Shown here: positions 8,470 to 18,381 of the stretch, one piece after another
Numbering within the stretch: position 1 is the stretch's first letter
How the letters are laid out: each line of letters starts with the position of its first letter
Source of the DNA: Brevibacterium sp.
GTDB taxonomy: Bacteria; Actinomycetota; Actinomycetes; Actinomycetales; Brevibacteriaceae
Assembly: GCF_031179145.1 (NCBI RefSeq)
Contig: NZ_JAPSIB010000002.1
Location: 210,404-274,403 of the forward strand
DNA length: 64,000 nt
Reading direction: 5' to 3'
Translations under genes and position numbers: made by a program
Notes under the pieces: model-generated
The model's database searches: none
The model's input: the letters and a program-made list of their open reading frames with translations, nothing else
Told to the model about the DNA's origin: nothing

Positions 8470-9813
8470 ATGTCTTTCACCTGCACCGAATGCGGTTACA
8501 CCTGCGTCAAGTGGCTCGGCCGCTGTCCCGAATGCCAGGCCTGGGGCACGCTTGAGGAGAAGAGCGCCGGCTCTTCCCGAATCAAGACGAAGGTCAAGAA
8601 GTCGAGTGGAGCGAAATCGATCACCTCGGTGGACGCCACTCTGGCTCAGGCCAAACCGACCTACGTCTCCGAGTTCGACCGGGTCCTCGGCGGTGGGATC
8701 GTGCCGGGCGCTGTGGTTCTGCTCTCGGGGGAACCCGGGGTGGGCAAGTCGACGCTCCTGCTCGACGTCGCCTCCCGCATCGCCCGCTTCGACTCCAAGG
8801 TCCTCTATGTGACCGGTGAGGAATCGGCAGGTCAGGTGCGGCTGCGCGCCGAACGCATCAACGCACTCGAAGACACCCTGCTCCTGGCGGCCGAGACCGA
8901 CCTCGGCGCCACGCTCGGGATGATCGAGGCCGAGAACCCGGTTCTGCTCATCGTCGATTCGATCCAGACCCTGGCCTCCTCCGAGGTCGAGGGAGTGCCC
9001 GGCGGTGTGACCCAGGTGCGGGAGGTCGCGGCGGCCCTGATCAGGGAGGCGAAGGCGAGGAACCTGCCCACAGTGCTCGTCGGACACATCACGAAGGACG
9101 GATCGATCGCCGGTCCCCGCCTGCTCGAACACCTCGTCGACGTCGTCTGCACATTCGAAGGAGAACGGCACTCCAGGCTGCGCATGCTCAGATCCGTGAA
9201 GAACCGGTTCGGGCCCACGGATGAGGTCGGCTGCTTCGACATGACGGAGAACGGGATCCAGAGCCTTGAGGACCCCTCGGGGCTGTTCCTCTCCCGCAGC
9301 GGAAACAACCCGCCCGGCACCTGCCTGACGGTGACCCAGGAGGGCAAACGCCCCCTCCTCGTCGAGGTCCAGTCGCTCATCACCCCTGCCGCTGCTGGGC
9401 AGACGCGACGCTCGGTGTCCGGAGTCGATTCGTCCCGCGTAGCCATGATGCTCGCGGTCCTCAGCCAGCACATCAAAAAGCTCGACCTGTCCAAATGCGA
9501 TGTCTTCACCGCCACCGTGGGTGGGGCGAAACTCGCTGAGCCCGCCAGCGACCTGGCGATCTGCCTCTCACTCGCCTCGGCGGCGATGGAGAAGCCCCTC
9601 GACGACAGGTTCGTCGCGATCGGCGAGATCAGCCTCTCCGGGGAGATCCGCAATGTCCCGAACCTGGGTCAGCGCCTCAATGAGGCGGCGCGGCTCGGCA
9701 TCCACAACGCGGTGGTGGCCAAGGGCGCCCTCCGCAACGTGTCGGCGCCGAGTTCGATGAATGTCAAGGAATGCGAGCTGGTCTCCGAGGCGGTCTGCAC
9801 TCTTCTGGAATGA
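8470..9813 (+). CDS. radA: DNA repair protein RadA
   Basis: The 447-residue RadA/Sms protein promotes branch migration during recombinational repair. Seen in order: a four-cysteine zinc finger (C5, C8, C19, C22), a RecA-like ATPase with Walker A GEPGVGKS (87-94), the RadA-specific KNRFG motif (244-248) and a C-terminal Lon-protease-like domain. The start at ATG 8470 is set by the zinc finger, which must follow immediately; a frame opening further upstream has no similarity. The short spacing after the sugar dehydrogenase holds only GC-rich sequence. Confidence 0.96.
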   Translation: MSFTCTECGYTCVKWLGRCPECQAWGTLEEKSAGSSRIKTKVKKSSGAKSITSVDATLAQAKPTYVSEFDRVLGGGIVPGAVVLLSGEPGVGKSTLLLDVASRIARFDSKVLYVTGEESAGQVRLRAERINALEDTLLLAAETDLGATLGMIEAENPVLLIVDSIQTLASSEVEGVPGGVTQVREVAAALIREAKARNLPTVLVGHITKDGSIAGPRLLEHLVDVVCTFEGERHSRLRMLRSVKNRFGPTDEVGCFDMTENGIQSLEDPSGLFLSRSGNNPPGTCLTVTQEGKRPLLVEVQSLITPAAAGQTRRSVSGVDSSRVAMMLAVLSQHIKKLDLSKCDVFTATVGGAKLAEPASDLAICLSLASAAMEKPLDDRFVAIGEISLSGEIRNVPNLGQRLNEAARLGIHNAVVAKGALRNVSAPSSMNVKECELVSEAVCTLLE

Positions 9814-9883
9814 CGGTCTGCAGAGCTTGAGGCAGGTGACCGGAACAGTTGCCGGAATCACAGCCGGGGCGCATCCTAGAGAC

Positions 9884-10276
9884 ATGGGCACGACAGTCTT
9901 TCCGGCATTTCGGACCACGGACGCGGAAGCCACCACGACTCTGCTGGTCACGCTCGGCTTCGGCGAGCGGCTGACCGTCAGGGATGAGGACGATCCCCGT
10001 CAGGTCGTCCACGCGGAGTACGCGCTGGGAGACCGGGGCGGGATCATGTTCGGATCCGTCAGGCACGACGGCTCGGCACTCGACAGCGTGGGCGGCAGCA
10101 CGGTCTATGTCGTCGTCGACTCCGAGCGGGAAGTCGATCGTCTCTACCAGGAGATCAAGGACTTGGGGCACGCGATCGTCAACCCGGTCGCGACTCAGCC
10201 TCATGGCGGACGAGCGTTCGACTTCCGTGACCACGACGGCAACTCCTGGGGCGTCGGCTCCTACCGCGGGGCCTGA
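9884..10276 (+). CDS. VOC (glyoxalase/bleomycin-resistance fold) family protein
   Basis: The 130-residue single-domain protein begins MGTTVFPAFRTTDAEATTT, with a VOC pattern: a first half with the strand/helix (LVTLGFGERL), then GGIMFGSV, and a second half ending in RAFDFRDHDGNSWGVGSY, the common D-x-DGN-x-W closing of bleomycin-resistance-like proteins. The function in this organism is unknown; relatives bind antibiotics or metals or act as small dioxygenase-like enzymes. It follows radA by 70 bases and converges with the next gene (22 bases between stops). Confidence 0.8.
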   Translation: MGTTVFPAFRTTDAEATTTLLVTLGFGERLTVRDEDDPRQVVHAEYALGDRGGIMFGSVRHDGSALDSVGGSTVYVVVDSEREVDRLYQEIKDLGHAIVNPVATQPHGGRAFDFRDHDGNSWGVGSYRGA

Positions 10277-10298
10277 ACCTCAGTCAGCGGCCGGAGTC

Positions 10299-11069
10299 TC
10301 AGTTCGGCGCCGGGGACTCGGTCTCGGAGTCGCCTTCGTCGGCCCTCTCCGTCTCGGCTTTCTCCTTCTCCGCCTTGCGCTTCTCCTCGGCCTCTTCCTT
10401 CTCCTTGGCCTTGGTGGCTTCGTCCTTCTCCAGTTCGAAGCCCACCGGCTTGCTCTCCTTGTCACCGAGCTTGACGACGAGCTCGTACTCCCCCGGACCG
10501 AAATCGTCCTTCGTCCGGTTGCAGTTCTTGTCCACCGGGATGCGGTTCCACTTCAGCTGCGCATCCTTCTCGGTCTGCGGCGCGAACTCCGTGGACACCT
10601 CCGCGTTCTCGTCGTCGACGGCGCAGTACCTCGAGGACCAGACGACGTCGCCCTCCTTCTTCACGAGGAATTCCTGGTTCTTCGTTCCCACCTCGATCAG
10701 ACAGGTCACATTGTGATTGTTCGCGATCTTCAGTTTGAACTTCGGCTCTGCGTCCTCTGCGTAGCTCTTCTTGTCGGCCTCCGCGCTGATGGTGACCTTG
10801 TCCTCGGCACAGCGCCCGCTCGCCGCGGTCTCATCCGGCACCGGCGCCGTGGGTGTCGGTGACTGCGAGGTCGTGCTCTCGGCCGCGGCGTCGTTCTTCG
10901 AACCGCTGATCGCGTTGACGATCCCGACGACTCCGAGCACCAGCAGCGACAGCACCACGAGGCTGAGCACGGCCAGGGTGATACGGCGGCGGCGGTACAC
11001 GTGAGAAGGCAGCTTCCCGCTAGACTGGCGGGGCTGCCGCGGCTGCGGACCACGATTGGAAGGAGTCAT
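10299..11069 (-). CDS. membrane-anchored extracytoplasmic protein with Ig-like domain and charged C-terminal tail
   Basis: The 256-residue protein has a basic cytoplasmic N-terminus (QPRQPRQSSGKLPSHVYRRRR), one transmembrane helix at about 30-52 (ITLAVLSLVVLSLLVLGVVG), a Ser/Thr/Pro linker, then a domain of beta-strand character with several cysteines (SGRCAEDKV, NVTCLIEVG, SSRYCAV, DKNCNRTKDDFGPGEY). It ends in a roughly 40-residue Lys/Glu/Ala-rich tail, likely helical. The repeated NN-rich GEYELVVKLG pattern resembles domains common in actinobacterial cell-surface proteins. I choose ATG 11069 because it gives the basic patch and transmembrane helix. It is divergent from mutY with only 36 bases between start codons. 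Function unknown. Confidence 0.8.
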   Translation of the reverse strand: MTPSNRGPQPRQPRQSSGKLPSHVYRRRRITLAVLSLVVLSLLVLGVVGIVNAISGSKNDAAAESTTSQSPTPTAPVPDETAASGRCAEDKVTISAEADKKSYAEDAEPKFKLKIANNHNVTCLIEVGTKNQEFLVKKEGDVVWSSRYCAVDDENAEVSTEFAPQTEKDAQLKWNRIPVDKNCNRTKDDFGPGEYELVVKLGDKESKPVGFELEKDEATKAKEKEEAEEKRKAEKEKAETERADEGDSETESPAPN

Positions 11070-11105
11070 CGCTTTGAGCCTAGGGCGAAGCGATTGCGCA
11101 TCCAA

Positions 11106-12140
11106 ATGACACACCGGAACACCGCCGAAAACCGACCGCAGAGCGACTTCACCACGGTCGCCGACGACGACATCCGCAGAGTCCGCCGGACGATCATCTC
11201 CTGGTTCGAATCGGCCGCTCGCCCACTTCCGTGGCGGGAGGAAGGCACCAGCGCCTGGGCGATCCTGGTCAGTGAGATCATGTCCCAGCAGACTCCCGTG
11301 TCCCGGGTCGAACCTCGGTGGCGGGAGTGGATGGAGCGCTGGCCCACCCCGGCGGACCTGGCACAGGCCCCCACCGCCGAGGTGCTCCGCCGCTGGGATC
11401 GCCTCGGCTATCCGCGCCGGGCGCTGCGTCTGCAGGAAGCCGCCCGCGTCATCACCGCGGAGCACGGCGGCAGGGTCCCGACCACGGCGGTCGAACTGGA
11501 GGCACTGCCCGGAATCGGCGCCTACACCGCCGCTGCCGTCGCGTCATTCGCCCATGCCGAGCGCACCACGGTTCTCGACACGAATATCCGTCGCGTCCTC
11601 GTCCGCCTCTTCGTCGGCCGTGAGCGTCCGACCCCTGCCCCGAGCCGCAGGGAGACGGCCTGGGCCGCCCAGTTCGTCCCCGCTGAGCGCCATCAGGAAT
11701 GGAATGCCGGAGTGATGGAGTTCGGGGCGCTCATCTGCACGGCCCGCAGTCCCCGCTGCGACGACTGCCCCCTCAGCGATCTCTGCGCGTGGAACCGCGC
11801 CGGGCGACCCGCCTCGGCGACGAAGCCCTCGTCCCAGAAGTGGGCAGGAACGGACCGACAGCTCCGTGGGGCCATCATGGATGTCCTCAAAGCCGCGCAC
11901 AGGGACGTCGAGCCGAACTCGGACGACGGTCACACCTCGGTGCCGGTTGATCTGCTCCTCGCACCGACCGCCGAGGTGGATTCCCGGCTGCTCGACTCCC
12001 TGGGCCCGGCGACGTCGACGTCCCTGAGCCGGATGCGCGACCTCAGCGCCGACTCGGACCGGGTGTCACGTCTGATCTCCGATCTCGTCTCCGACGGCCT
12101 GGCCGAGCGTCACGGGGACAGGCTCGGCCTCCCCCGCTGA
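11106..12140 (+). CDS. mutY: A/G-specific adenine DNA glycosylase MutY
   Basis: The 344-residue enzyme excises adenine paired with 8-oxoguanine. Visible features: catalytic E57 in SEIMSQQT, the helix-hairpin-helix LPGIGAYTAAAV, catalytic D158 in VLDTNIRRVL, and the four iron-sulphur cysteines C211, C218, C221 and C227 (C-x6-C-x2-C-x5-C). The C-terminal roughly 110 residues are short for the usual 8-oxoG-recognising domain. They hold a divergent or reduced version followed by a charged segment (RMRDLSADSDRVSRLISDL). The start at ATG 11106 fits the family; the nearby divergent gene leaves almost no room for a promoter. Confidence 0.93.
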   Translation: MTHRNTAENRPQSDFTTVADDDIRRVRRTIISWFESAARPLPWREEGTSAWAILVSEIMSQQTPVSRVEPRWREWMERWPTPADLAQAPTAEVLRRWDRLGYPRRALRLQEAARVITAEHGGRVPTTAVELEALPGIGAYTAAAVASFAHAERTTVLDTNIRRVLVRLFVGRERPTPAPSRRETAWAAQFVPAERHQEWNAGVMEFGALICTARSPRCDDCPLSDLCAWNRAGRPASATKPSSQKWAGTDRQLRGAIMDVLKAAHRDVEPNSDDGHTSVPVDLLLAPTAEVDSRLLDSLGPATSTSLSRMRDLSADSDRVSRLISDLVSDGLAERHGDRLGLPR

Positions 12141-12156
12141 CGGAGTCGGCGCTCTT

Positions 12157-12741
12157 CTACAGGTACTTGATCATCCGGGTGTTGCCCAAGGTGTTCGGCT
12201 TGACCCGGGCGAGGTCGAGGAATTCGGCGACGCCCTCGTCGGCCGAGTGGAGGAGTTCGATGTAGACCTCGGGTGAGACCGGGATGCCTTTGATCTCCTC
12301 GAACCCCAGCGACCGGAAGAAGCCGGTCTCGAAGGTCAGGCAGAACACCCGGTCGACGCCGATCTCCTGCGCATCGGCGAGCAGCTGCCGGATCAGGGCT
12401 TTGCCGACTCCCCTGCCCCGGTAGTCCGGGGAGGTCGCGACGGTCCGAGCCTCGGCGAGGTCGCTCCAGATGACGTGGAGAGCCGCGCATCCGGCGAGCA
12501 TCTCGCTGCCGTCGGGCTGCGGATCGACGACCAGCCAGAACTCCTGCAATGACTCGTAGTAGGTGACGGTGTCCTTGGCCAACAGGATCCGCTGCTCGGC
12601 CAACGGCTCCACCAGAGCCTCGATCGCCTTCACATCGCTCGTTCGCGCCCGGCGCAGATACAGCCCGCCGGGAAGCCCGTGACTGTGGTGGTGATGCTGG
12701 GACAGGCTGTCGTGGTCGAAGGTGTGCGCGGGAGAGCTCAT
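12157..12741 (-). CDS. argA: amino-acid N-acetyltransferase (short-form N-acetylglutamate synthase)
   Basis: The 194-residue GNAT enzyme has the acetyl-CoA loop SPDYRGRGVGKALI (motif A), the LTFETGFFRSLGF segment and a C-terminal NTLGNTRMIKYL. These are signatures of the stand-alone actinobacterial N-acetylglutamate synthase (like Rv2747), which lacks the kinase-like domain of E. coli ArgA and supplies N-acetylglutamate for arginine synthesis. The N-terminus has a histidine-rich run (QHHHHSHG) that could bind metal but is probably linker. I use ATG 12741; a TTG 12 bases further upstream is also in frame. It converges with mutY. Confidence 0.88.
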   Translation of the reverse strand: MSSPAHTFDHDSLSQHHHHSHGLPGGLYLRRARTSDVKAIEALVEPLAEQRILLAKDTVTYYESLQEFWLVVDPQPDGSEMLAGCAALHVIWSDLAEARTVATSPDYRGRGVGKALIRQLLADAQEIGVDRVFCLTFETGFFRSLGFEEIKGIPVSPEVYIELLHSADEGVAEFLDLARVKPNTLGNTRMIKYL

Positions 12742-12818
12742 GGGTTCATTCAACCACTGCCCGCGAACCCGTGACGCATCCGCCGTTCCCCACTGTCTTG
12801 TCTCCGGGCAGACGAAAA

Positions 12819-12881
12819 GGTGGTCACAGACCTGAGGAGATTCCAGGAAGAACCCGGAAATCCCTCAGGTCTGTGACCACC
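12819..12881. repeat. long hairpin, copy 1 of a GGTGGTCACAGA repeat family (terminator-like after clpC)
   Basis: Positions 12819-12837 and 12863-12881 are perfect 19-bp inverted repeats (GGTGGTCACAGACCTGAGG and its complement), with a 25-base loop whose ends (GATTCC/GGAAATC) pair further. It lies about 85 bases past the clpC stop on the side where clpC transcription ends, so it can act as a terminator. The first twelve bases, GGTGGTCACAGA, and CTGAGG are shared with a second hairpin at 34884-34946, which indicates a dispersed intergenic repeat rather than a unique terminator. Confidence 0.75.
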
Positions 12882-12966
12882 AATCAGCCGTCAGCTCGTG
12901 TCGGCAGCACCCGTCGGCAGCTCACGCCAGCGGTCGCGGTCGGTGCGTCACCGGCCGCCGCGCCGG

Positions 12967-15525
<2,559 letters not shown>

Positions 15526-15588
15526 ATTCATCCTCCTCGGTCTTGTATTCTTATGAGCGTAACGACGAATCCCCGGGATGTATTGCAC

Positions 15589-15608
15589 GTTTCGCCCTCA
15601 GCCGAAAC
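15589..15608 (-). promoter_or_regulatory. inverted repeat upstream of clpC, possible operator
   Basis: GTTTCG (15589-15594) and CGAAAC (15603-15608) form a perfect inverted repeat with an eight-base spacer, about 64 bases upstream of the clpC start. clpC genes of actinobacteria are commonly controlled by ClgR or similar regulators. This site does not match a consensus I can cite confidently, so it is only a candidate. Confidence 0.3.
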
Positions 15609-15935
15609 CGTTTGGCTGTGCGCGAAATTGGGTTGCGAGCGGGTAACGCCTGCGACCGCCCGGCGGTCTGCCGCTCGGCTCTGCGCACAAGGCGGGCTGA
15701 GCTCAGGAAACGAGGCCGCAGCGAATCATCATTCGCGGAAGTGCTCTTTCTGCACAAAGCATGTGAATGAGCACCGGCCGCGACCACGGTTCTCGATTAC
15801 CGCAGAAATGCCTCCCGGCAGAGATGATGAAGCTCCCATCGAAGAACAACCGACGGTGACATAATTGTGACTCACCTCACCGATATCGGCACCGATTTCC
15901 CGTGACCGCTCCGCCAGGCATTCCGATTCCCGTCC

Positions 15936-16025
15936 GCGCTGCCATTCCCGTCAGCACTGACATTCCTGTCAGCACTGACATTCGTGGCACCGCTGCCATT
16001 CCTGTCACCGCTGTCATTCCTGACC
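15936..16025. repeat. five tandem copies of a degenerate 18-bp repeat
   Basis: Five consecutive 18-base units occupy 15936-15953, 15954-15971, 15972-15989, 15990-16007 and 16008-16025, with the consensus SCRCTGNCATTCCTGTCA; a six-base partial unit (CGGCTG) follows. Units differ at two to five positions, so this is an aged array rather than fresh slippage. Translated on the + strand it reads as a six-residue repeat (AIPVST, DIPVST, DIRGTA and so on), but no supported gene contains it. It could be a multi-site protein-binding region or an RNA structure upstream of clpC. Confidence 0.8.
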
Positions 16026-16169
16026 CGGCTGATTTCAAATGTGCGTCACTTCGCACCTCTCACCACTGTTCGGAGAGGACCGTGATTCGGATTGTGCAGA
16101 ATGCGCCGCAATTCCCTTTGCGGCGGCGAATCCTCCGTGCACTCGGCATTCCGCTCTCCTCGGGTACGC

Positions 16170-16202
16170 CGAAGGGCCGACGGCAATGCCGTCGGCCCTT
16201 CG
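16170..16202 (-). terminator. strong hairpin terminator after lsr2
   Basis: A perfect 15-bp stem (16170-16184 with 16188-16202) closed by a three-base loop lies 11 bases beyond the lsr2 stop. The stem is GC-rich (CGAAGGGCCGACGGC). There is no T-run on the minus strand, which is common for actinobacterial terminators. It should end the lysS / membrane protein / lsr2 transcript. Confidence 0.85.
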
Positions 16203-16213
16203 TCAAACTTCAG

Positions 16214-16558
16214 TCAGCCGTTGTTCGCGGCTTCGTAGGCCTGCACGATCTCCTGCGGAATGCGCCCGCGATCACCGAGCTGGTAACCATTGGCCTGCGC
16301 CCATTCGCGGATCTTCGCGGTATCCCGCTTCGGACCGGAACCACCGGAACCCGAATTCGAGCGACGACCGCGTCCACCGGTATTGGCGACGCGACGGGCC
16401 TTTGCGACATACGGAGCGAAGGTCTGGCGCAGCTTCTCTGCATTCTCGCTCGAAAGTTCGAGCTCATATGTGGCCTGATCAATGCTGAATCGCACAGTTT
16501 CAGCTGCTTCAGAACCATCAAGATCATCCGTCAGGACGAGTCGCATCTCCCTTGCCAT
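16214..16558 (-). CDS. lsr2: nucleoid-associated protein Lsr2
   Basis: The 114-residue protein is the actinobacterial H-NS analogue that bridges AT-rich DNA and silences foreign genes. It has the N-terminal oligomerisation strand region (MAREMRLVLTDDLDG, then TVRFSIDQATYELEL) and a C-terminal DNA-binding domain with RDTAKIREWAQANGYQLGDRGRIP. The RGR that enters the minor groove is at about residues 97-99. A Gly/Ser/Arg linker (NTGGRGRRSNSGSGGSG) connects them. ATG 16558 gives the normal start and is preceded by GGAAAGAG; an in-frame ATG at 16573 is less likely. The start overlaps the end of the upstream membrane-protein gene by 35 bases. The sequence just upstream is AT-rich with a large dyad, which would suit autoregulation. 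Confidence 0.96.
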   Translation of the reverse strand: MAREMRLVLTDDLDGSEAAETVRFSIDQATYELELSSENAEKLRQTFAPYVAKARRVANTGGRGRRSNSGSGGSGPKRDTAKIREWAQANGYQLGDRGRIPQEIVQAYEAANNG

Positions 16559-16769
16559 GATCACTCTTTCCATAATCAGATTTGTTCGACTGAGTCAGCT
16601 TAACATCTGATTCGGCATTATCGGTGATTTCATTAACTTCATGCTCTGAATAGAATTTCTCGATCTGCTCACGTTCCCTGCGATCTGCGCGCAGGATGTT
16701 TCGCATCACGTACCAGAACAGCAATCCCACACAGATCGACGGCAGAAGAGCTTTGATCAGGTCCATCAT
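16524..16769 (-). CDS. small single-pass membrane protein between lysS and lsr2
   Basis: The 81-residue protein has one N-terminal transmembrane helix (about 5-22, IKALLPSICVGLLFWYVM), then a basic stretch (RNILRADRREREQIEK) and a hydrophilic acidic tail with a short repeat (KSDYGKSDHGKGD). The start ATG at 16769 shares one base with the lysS stop (TAATG), so translation is coupled to lysS. An alternative ATG lies three bases later. The last 35 bases overlap the lsr2 start region. Codon use in the tail is clearly AT-richer than elsewhere. Small proteins of this type between lysS and lsr2 are known in Micrococcales annotations, but their function is unknown. Confidence 0.8.
   Translation of the reverse strand: MMDLIKALLPSICVGLLFWYVMRNILRADRREREQIEKFYSEHEVNEITDNAESDVKLTQSNKSDYGKSDHGKGDATRPDG
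16574..16612 (-). promoter_or_regulatory. large dyad and putative promoter just upstream of lsr2
   Basis: AATCAGAT (16574-16581) and ATCTGATT (16605-16612) are perfect 8-bp inverted repeats. Between them, TGTT/AACA and a central CTGAGTCAG palindrome extend the symmetry. The dyad ends 16 bases upstream of the lsr2 ATG and lies inside the last codons of the membrane-protein gene. On the minus strand a CTGACT / GATTAT pair could serve as -35/-10. The surrounding roughly 90 bases are unusually AT-rich, a preferred Lsr2 target, so autoregulation is plausible but inferred. Confidence 0.45.
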
Positions 16770-18328
16770 TAACTCAGCCCTCCCTCGGGCAATTCCGACT
16801 TCGCAGAAGCGAGCGGTTTGGTGAAGGGGAAGAGAATGGTTTCGCGGATGCCCAGACCGGTCAATGCCATGAGCAGCCGGTCGAGTCCCATGCCCATGCC
16901 TCCTGTCGGCGGCATTCCATGTTCCATGGCGGTGAGGAATTCCTCGTCCAGGCCCATGGCCTCATCATCGCCGCGGGCCGCGTCGGCGGCCTGGGCTTCG
17001 AACCTCTGCCGCTGGATCACCGGATCGACCAGCTCGGAATAGCCTGTCGCCAATTCGAATCCGCGCACATAGAGATCCCATTTCTCCACGACCCCCTTCT
17101 TCGTCCGGTGCTCGCGCACCAGTGGGGAGGTGTCGACGGGGAAATCGGTGACGAAGGTCGGCGCCCACAGCTTGTCGCCGTAGAAGTGCTCCCACAGCTC
17201 TTCGACATATTTGCCGTGCGATCGGAACACTCCGCTCAGATCGACTCCGTTGTCGGCGGCGATCCGGTCGAGGACGTCGAGTCCGGTCTCCGGGGTGACC
17301 TCGACGCCGGATTCCTCGCTCAGGGTCTCGTACATGCTGACCACGGCCCAGTCCCCACCGAAGTCGTAGTCGGTTCCGTCCTCCAAGGTCACGACCAGGG
17401 AGCCGGTGGCGTCCTGCGCGGCATTCTGCACGAGGGTCTTCGTCAGGTCGGCGATCGAGTGATAGTCGCCGTAGGACTGGTAGGCCTCGAGCATCGCGAA
17501 TTCCGGGGAGTGCGTCGAGTCGGCGCCTTCGTTGCGGAAGTTGCGATTGATCTCGAAGACGTTCTCGATTCCGCCGACGATCGCGCGCTTGAGGAACAGT
17601 TCGGGTGCGATGCGCAGGTACATGTCGATGTCGTAGGCATTCATGTGCGTCTTGAAGGGCCTCGCCGAGGCTCCTCCATGCATGACCTGCAGCATCGGCG
17701 TCTCGATCTCGATGAAGTCCTGCTCGGCGAAGGTCCGGCGCAGCGAGCTGACGACGGCCGCCCGGGTCCGCATCGTGCGCCGGGCGGCTTCACGTGTGAC
17801 GAGGTCGAGGTAGCGCTGGCGCACCCGGGTGTCCTCGGCCAGTTCCGTGTGCAGTCCCGGCAGCGGTCGCAGCGCCTTGCTGGCCATCGCCCAGGAATCG
17901 GCGAGCACGGACAGCTCACCCCGCTTCGACTTGATGACCCTGCCGTGGACGAAGATGAAGTCACCCAGGTCGACATCGGTCTTGAAGTCGTCAAGCCGTT
18001 CCTGGCCGACCTCACGCAGGGACAGCATTCCCTGCAGGCGCGTCCCATCTCCGGACTGCAGGGTGACGAAGCAGAGCTTGCCGGTCGTGCGGACGAAGAC
18101 GACACGACCGACGACTCCGACGATGTCGTCGGTCTCGTCACCGGCGTCGAGATCGTCATGGGCGGCGTGCACCTCGGCGAGGGTGTGAGTGCGCTCGACG
18201 CCGACCGGATAGGCTTCGACACCGGAGTCCAACAGCCTCTGCCGTTTGTCCTTCCGAATCCGGATCTGCTCCGGATCGAGGTGGTCCGTCGAGGGGTCCG
18301 TGAGAGTGTTCGACTCAGTATCTGCCAT
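16769..18328 (-). CDS. lysS: lysine--tRNA ligase, class II
   Basis: The 519-residue class II synthetase charges tRNA-Lys. It has the N-terminal OB-fold anticodon-binding domain (about 60-170, with [19 protein letters not shown]) and the catalytic core with motif 2 ([20 protein letters not shown]) and motif 3 ([15 protein letters not shown]). The length fits bacterial LysS. No T-box or long leader is present upstream: only 53 bases separate it from the DUF2520 gene, so it is probably read from that operon. The pan genes that often sit here in relatives are absent. Confidence 0.97.
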   Translation of the reverse strand: MADTESNTLTDPSTDHLDPEQIRIRKDKRQRLLDSGVEAYPVGVERTHTLAEVHAAHDDLDAGDETDDIVGVVGRVVFVRTTGKLCFVTLQSGDGTRLQGMLSLREVGQERLDDFKTDVDLGDFIFVHGRVIKSKRGELSVLADSWAMASKALRPLPGLHTELAEDTRVRQRYLDLVTREAARRTMRTRAAVVSSLRRTFAEQDFIEIETPMLQVMHGGASARPFKTHMNAYDIDMYLRIAPELFLKRAIVGGIENVFEINRNFRNEGADSTHSPEFAMLEAYQSYGDYHSIADLTKTLVQNAAQDATGSLVVTLEDGTDYDFGGDWAVVSMYETLSEESGVEVTPETGLDVLDRIAADNGVDLSGVFRSHGKYVEELWEHFYGDKLWAPTFVTDFPVDTSPLVREHRTKKGVVEKWDLYVRGFELATGYSELVDPVIQRQRFEAQAADAARGDDEAMGLDEEFLTAMEHGMPPTGGMGMGLDRLLMALTGLGIRETILFPFTKPLASAKSELPEGGLS

Positions 18329-18381
18329 GCGGTCAAGGCTACCGTGGTCCCCGCCCCCGGCGGAATTCGAGGCTCCCGCAC

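Larger units (their letters stand above)
15526..16169. other. 644-bp intergenic region between clpC and the lsr2 terminator
   Basis: No convincing gene is seen. The left end must carry the clpC promoter; the sequence there is AT-richer than average. The right part holds an array of five 18-bp repeats (15936-16025) and unassigned sequence. A + strand open frame crosses the region (15902-16603), but it runs through the repeats and antisense over lsr2, and I do not accept it. In several related genomes this spacer is short, so its length here is itself notable. Confidence 0.55.

Noticed and set aside
15936..16025. The repeat array as a CRISPR
   Set aside because: Units are directly adjacent with no spacers, are degenerate, and no cas gene is present.
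15902..16603. A 233-codon + strand frame covering the 18-bp repeats and lsr2
   Set aside because: It runs antisense through lsr2 and the terminator, lacks a ribosome site and has no recognisable domain beyond the translated repeat.
18329..18381. T-box or riboswitch leader upstream of lysS
   Set aside because: Only 53 bases separate lysS from the gene before it; there is no room for a T-box and no matching sequence.
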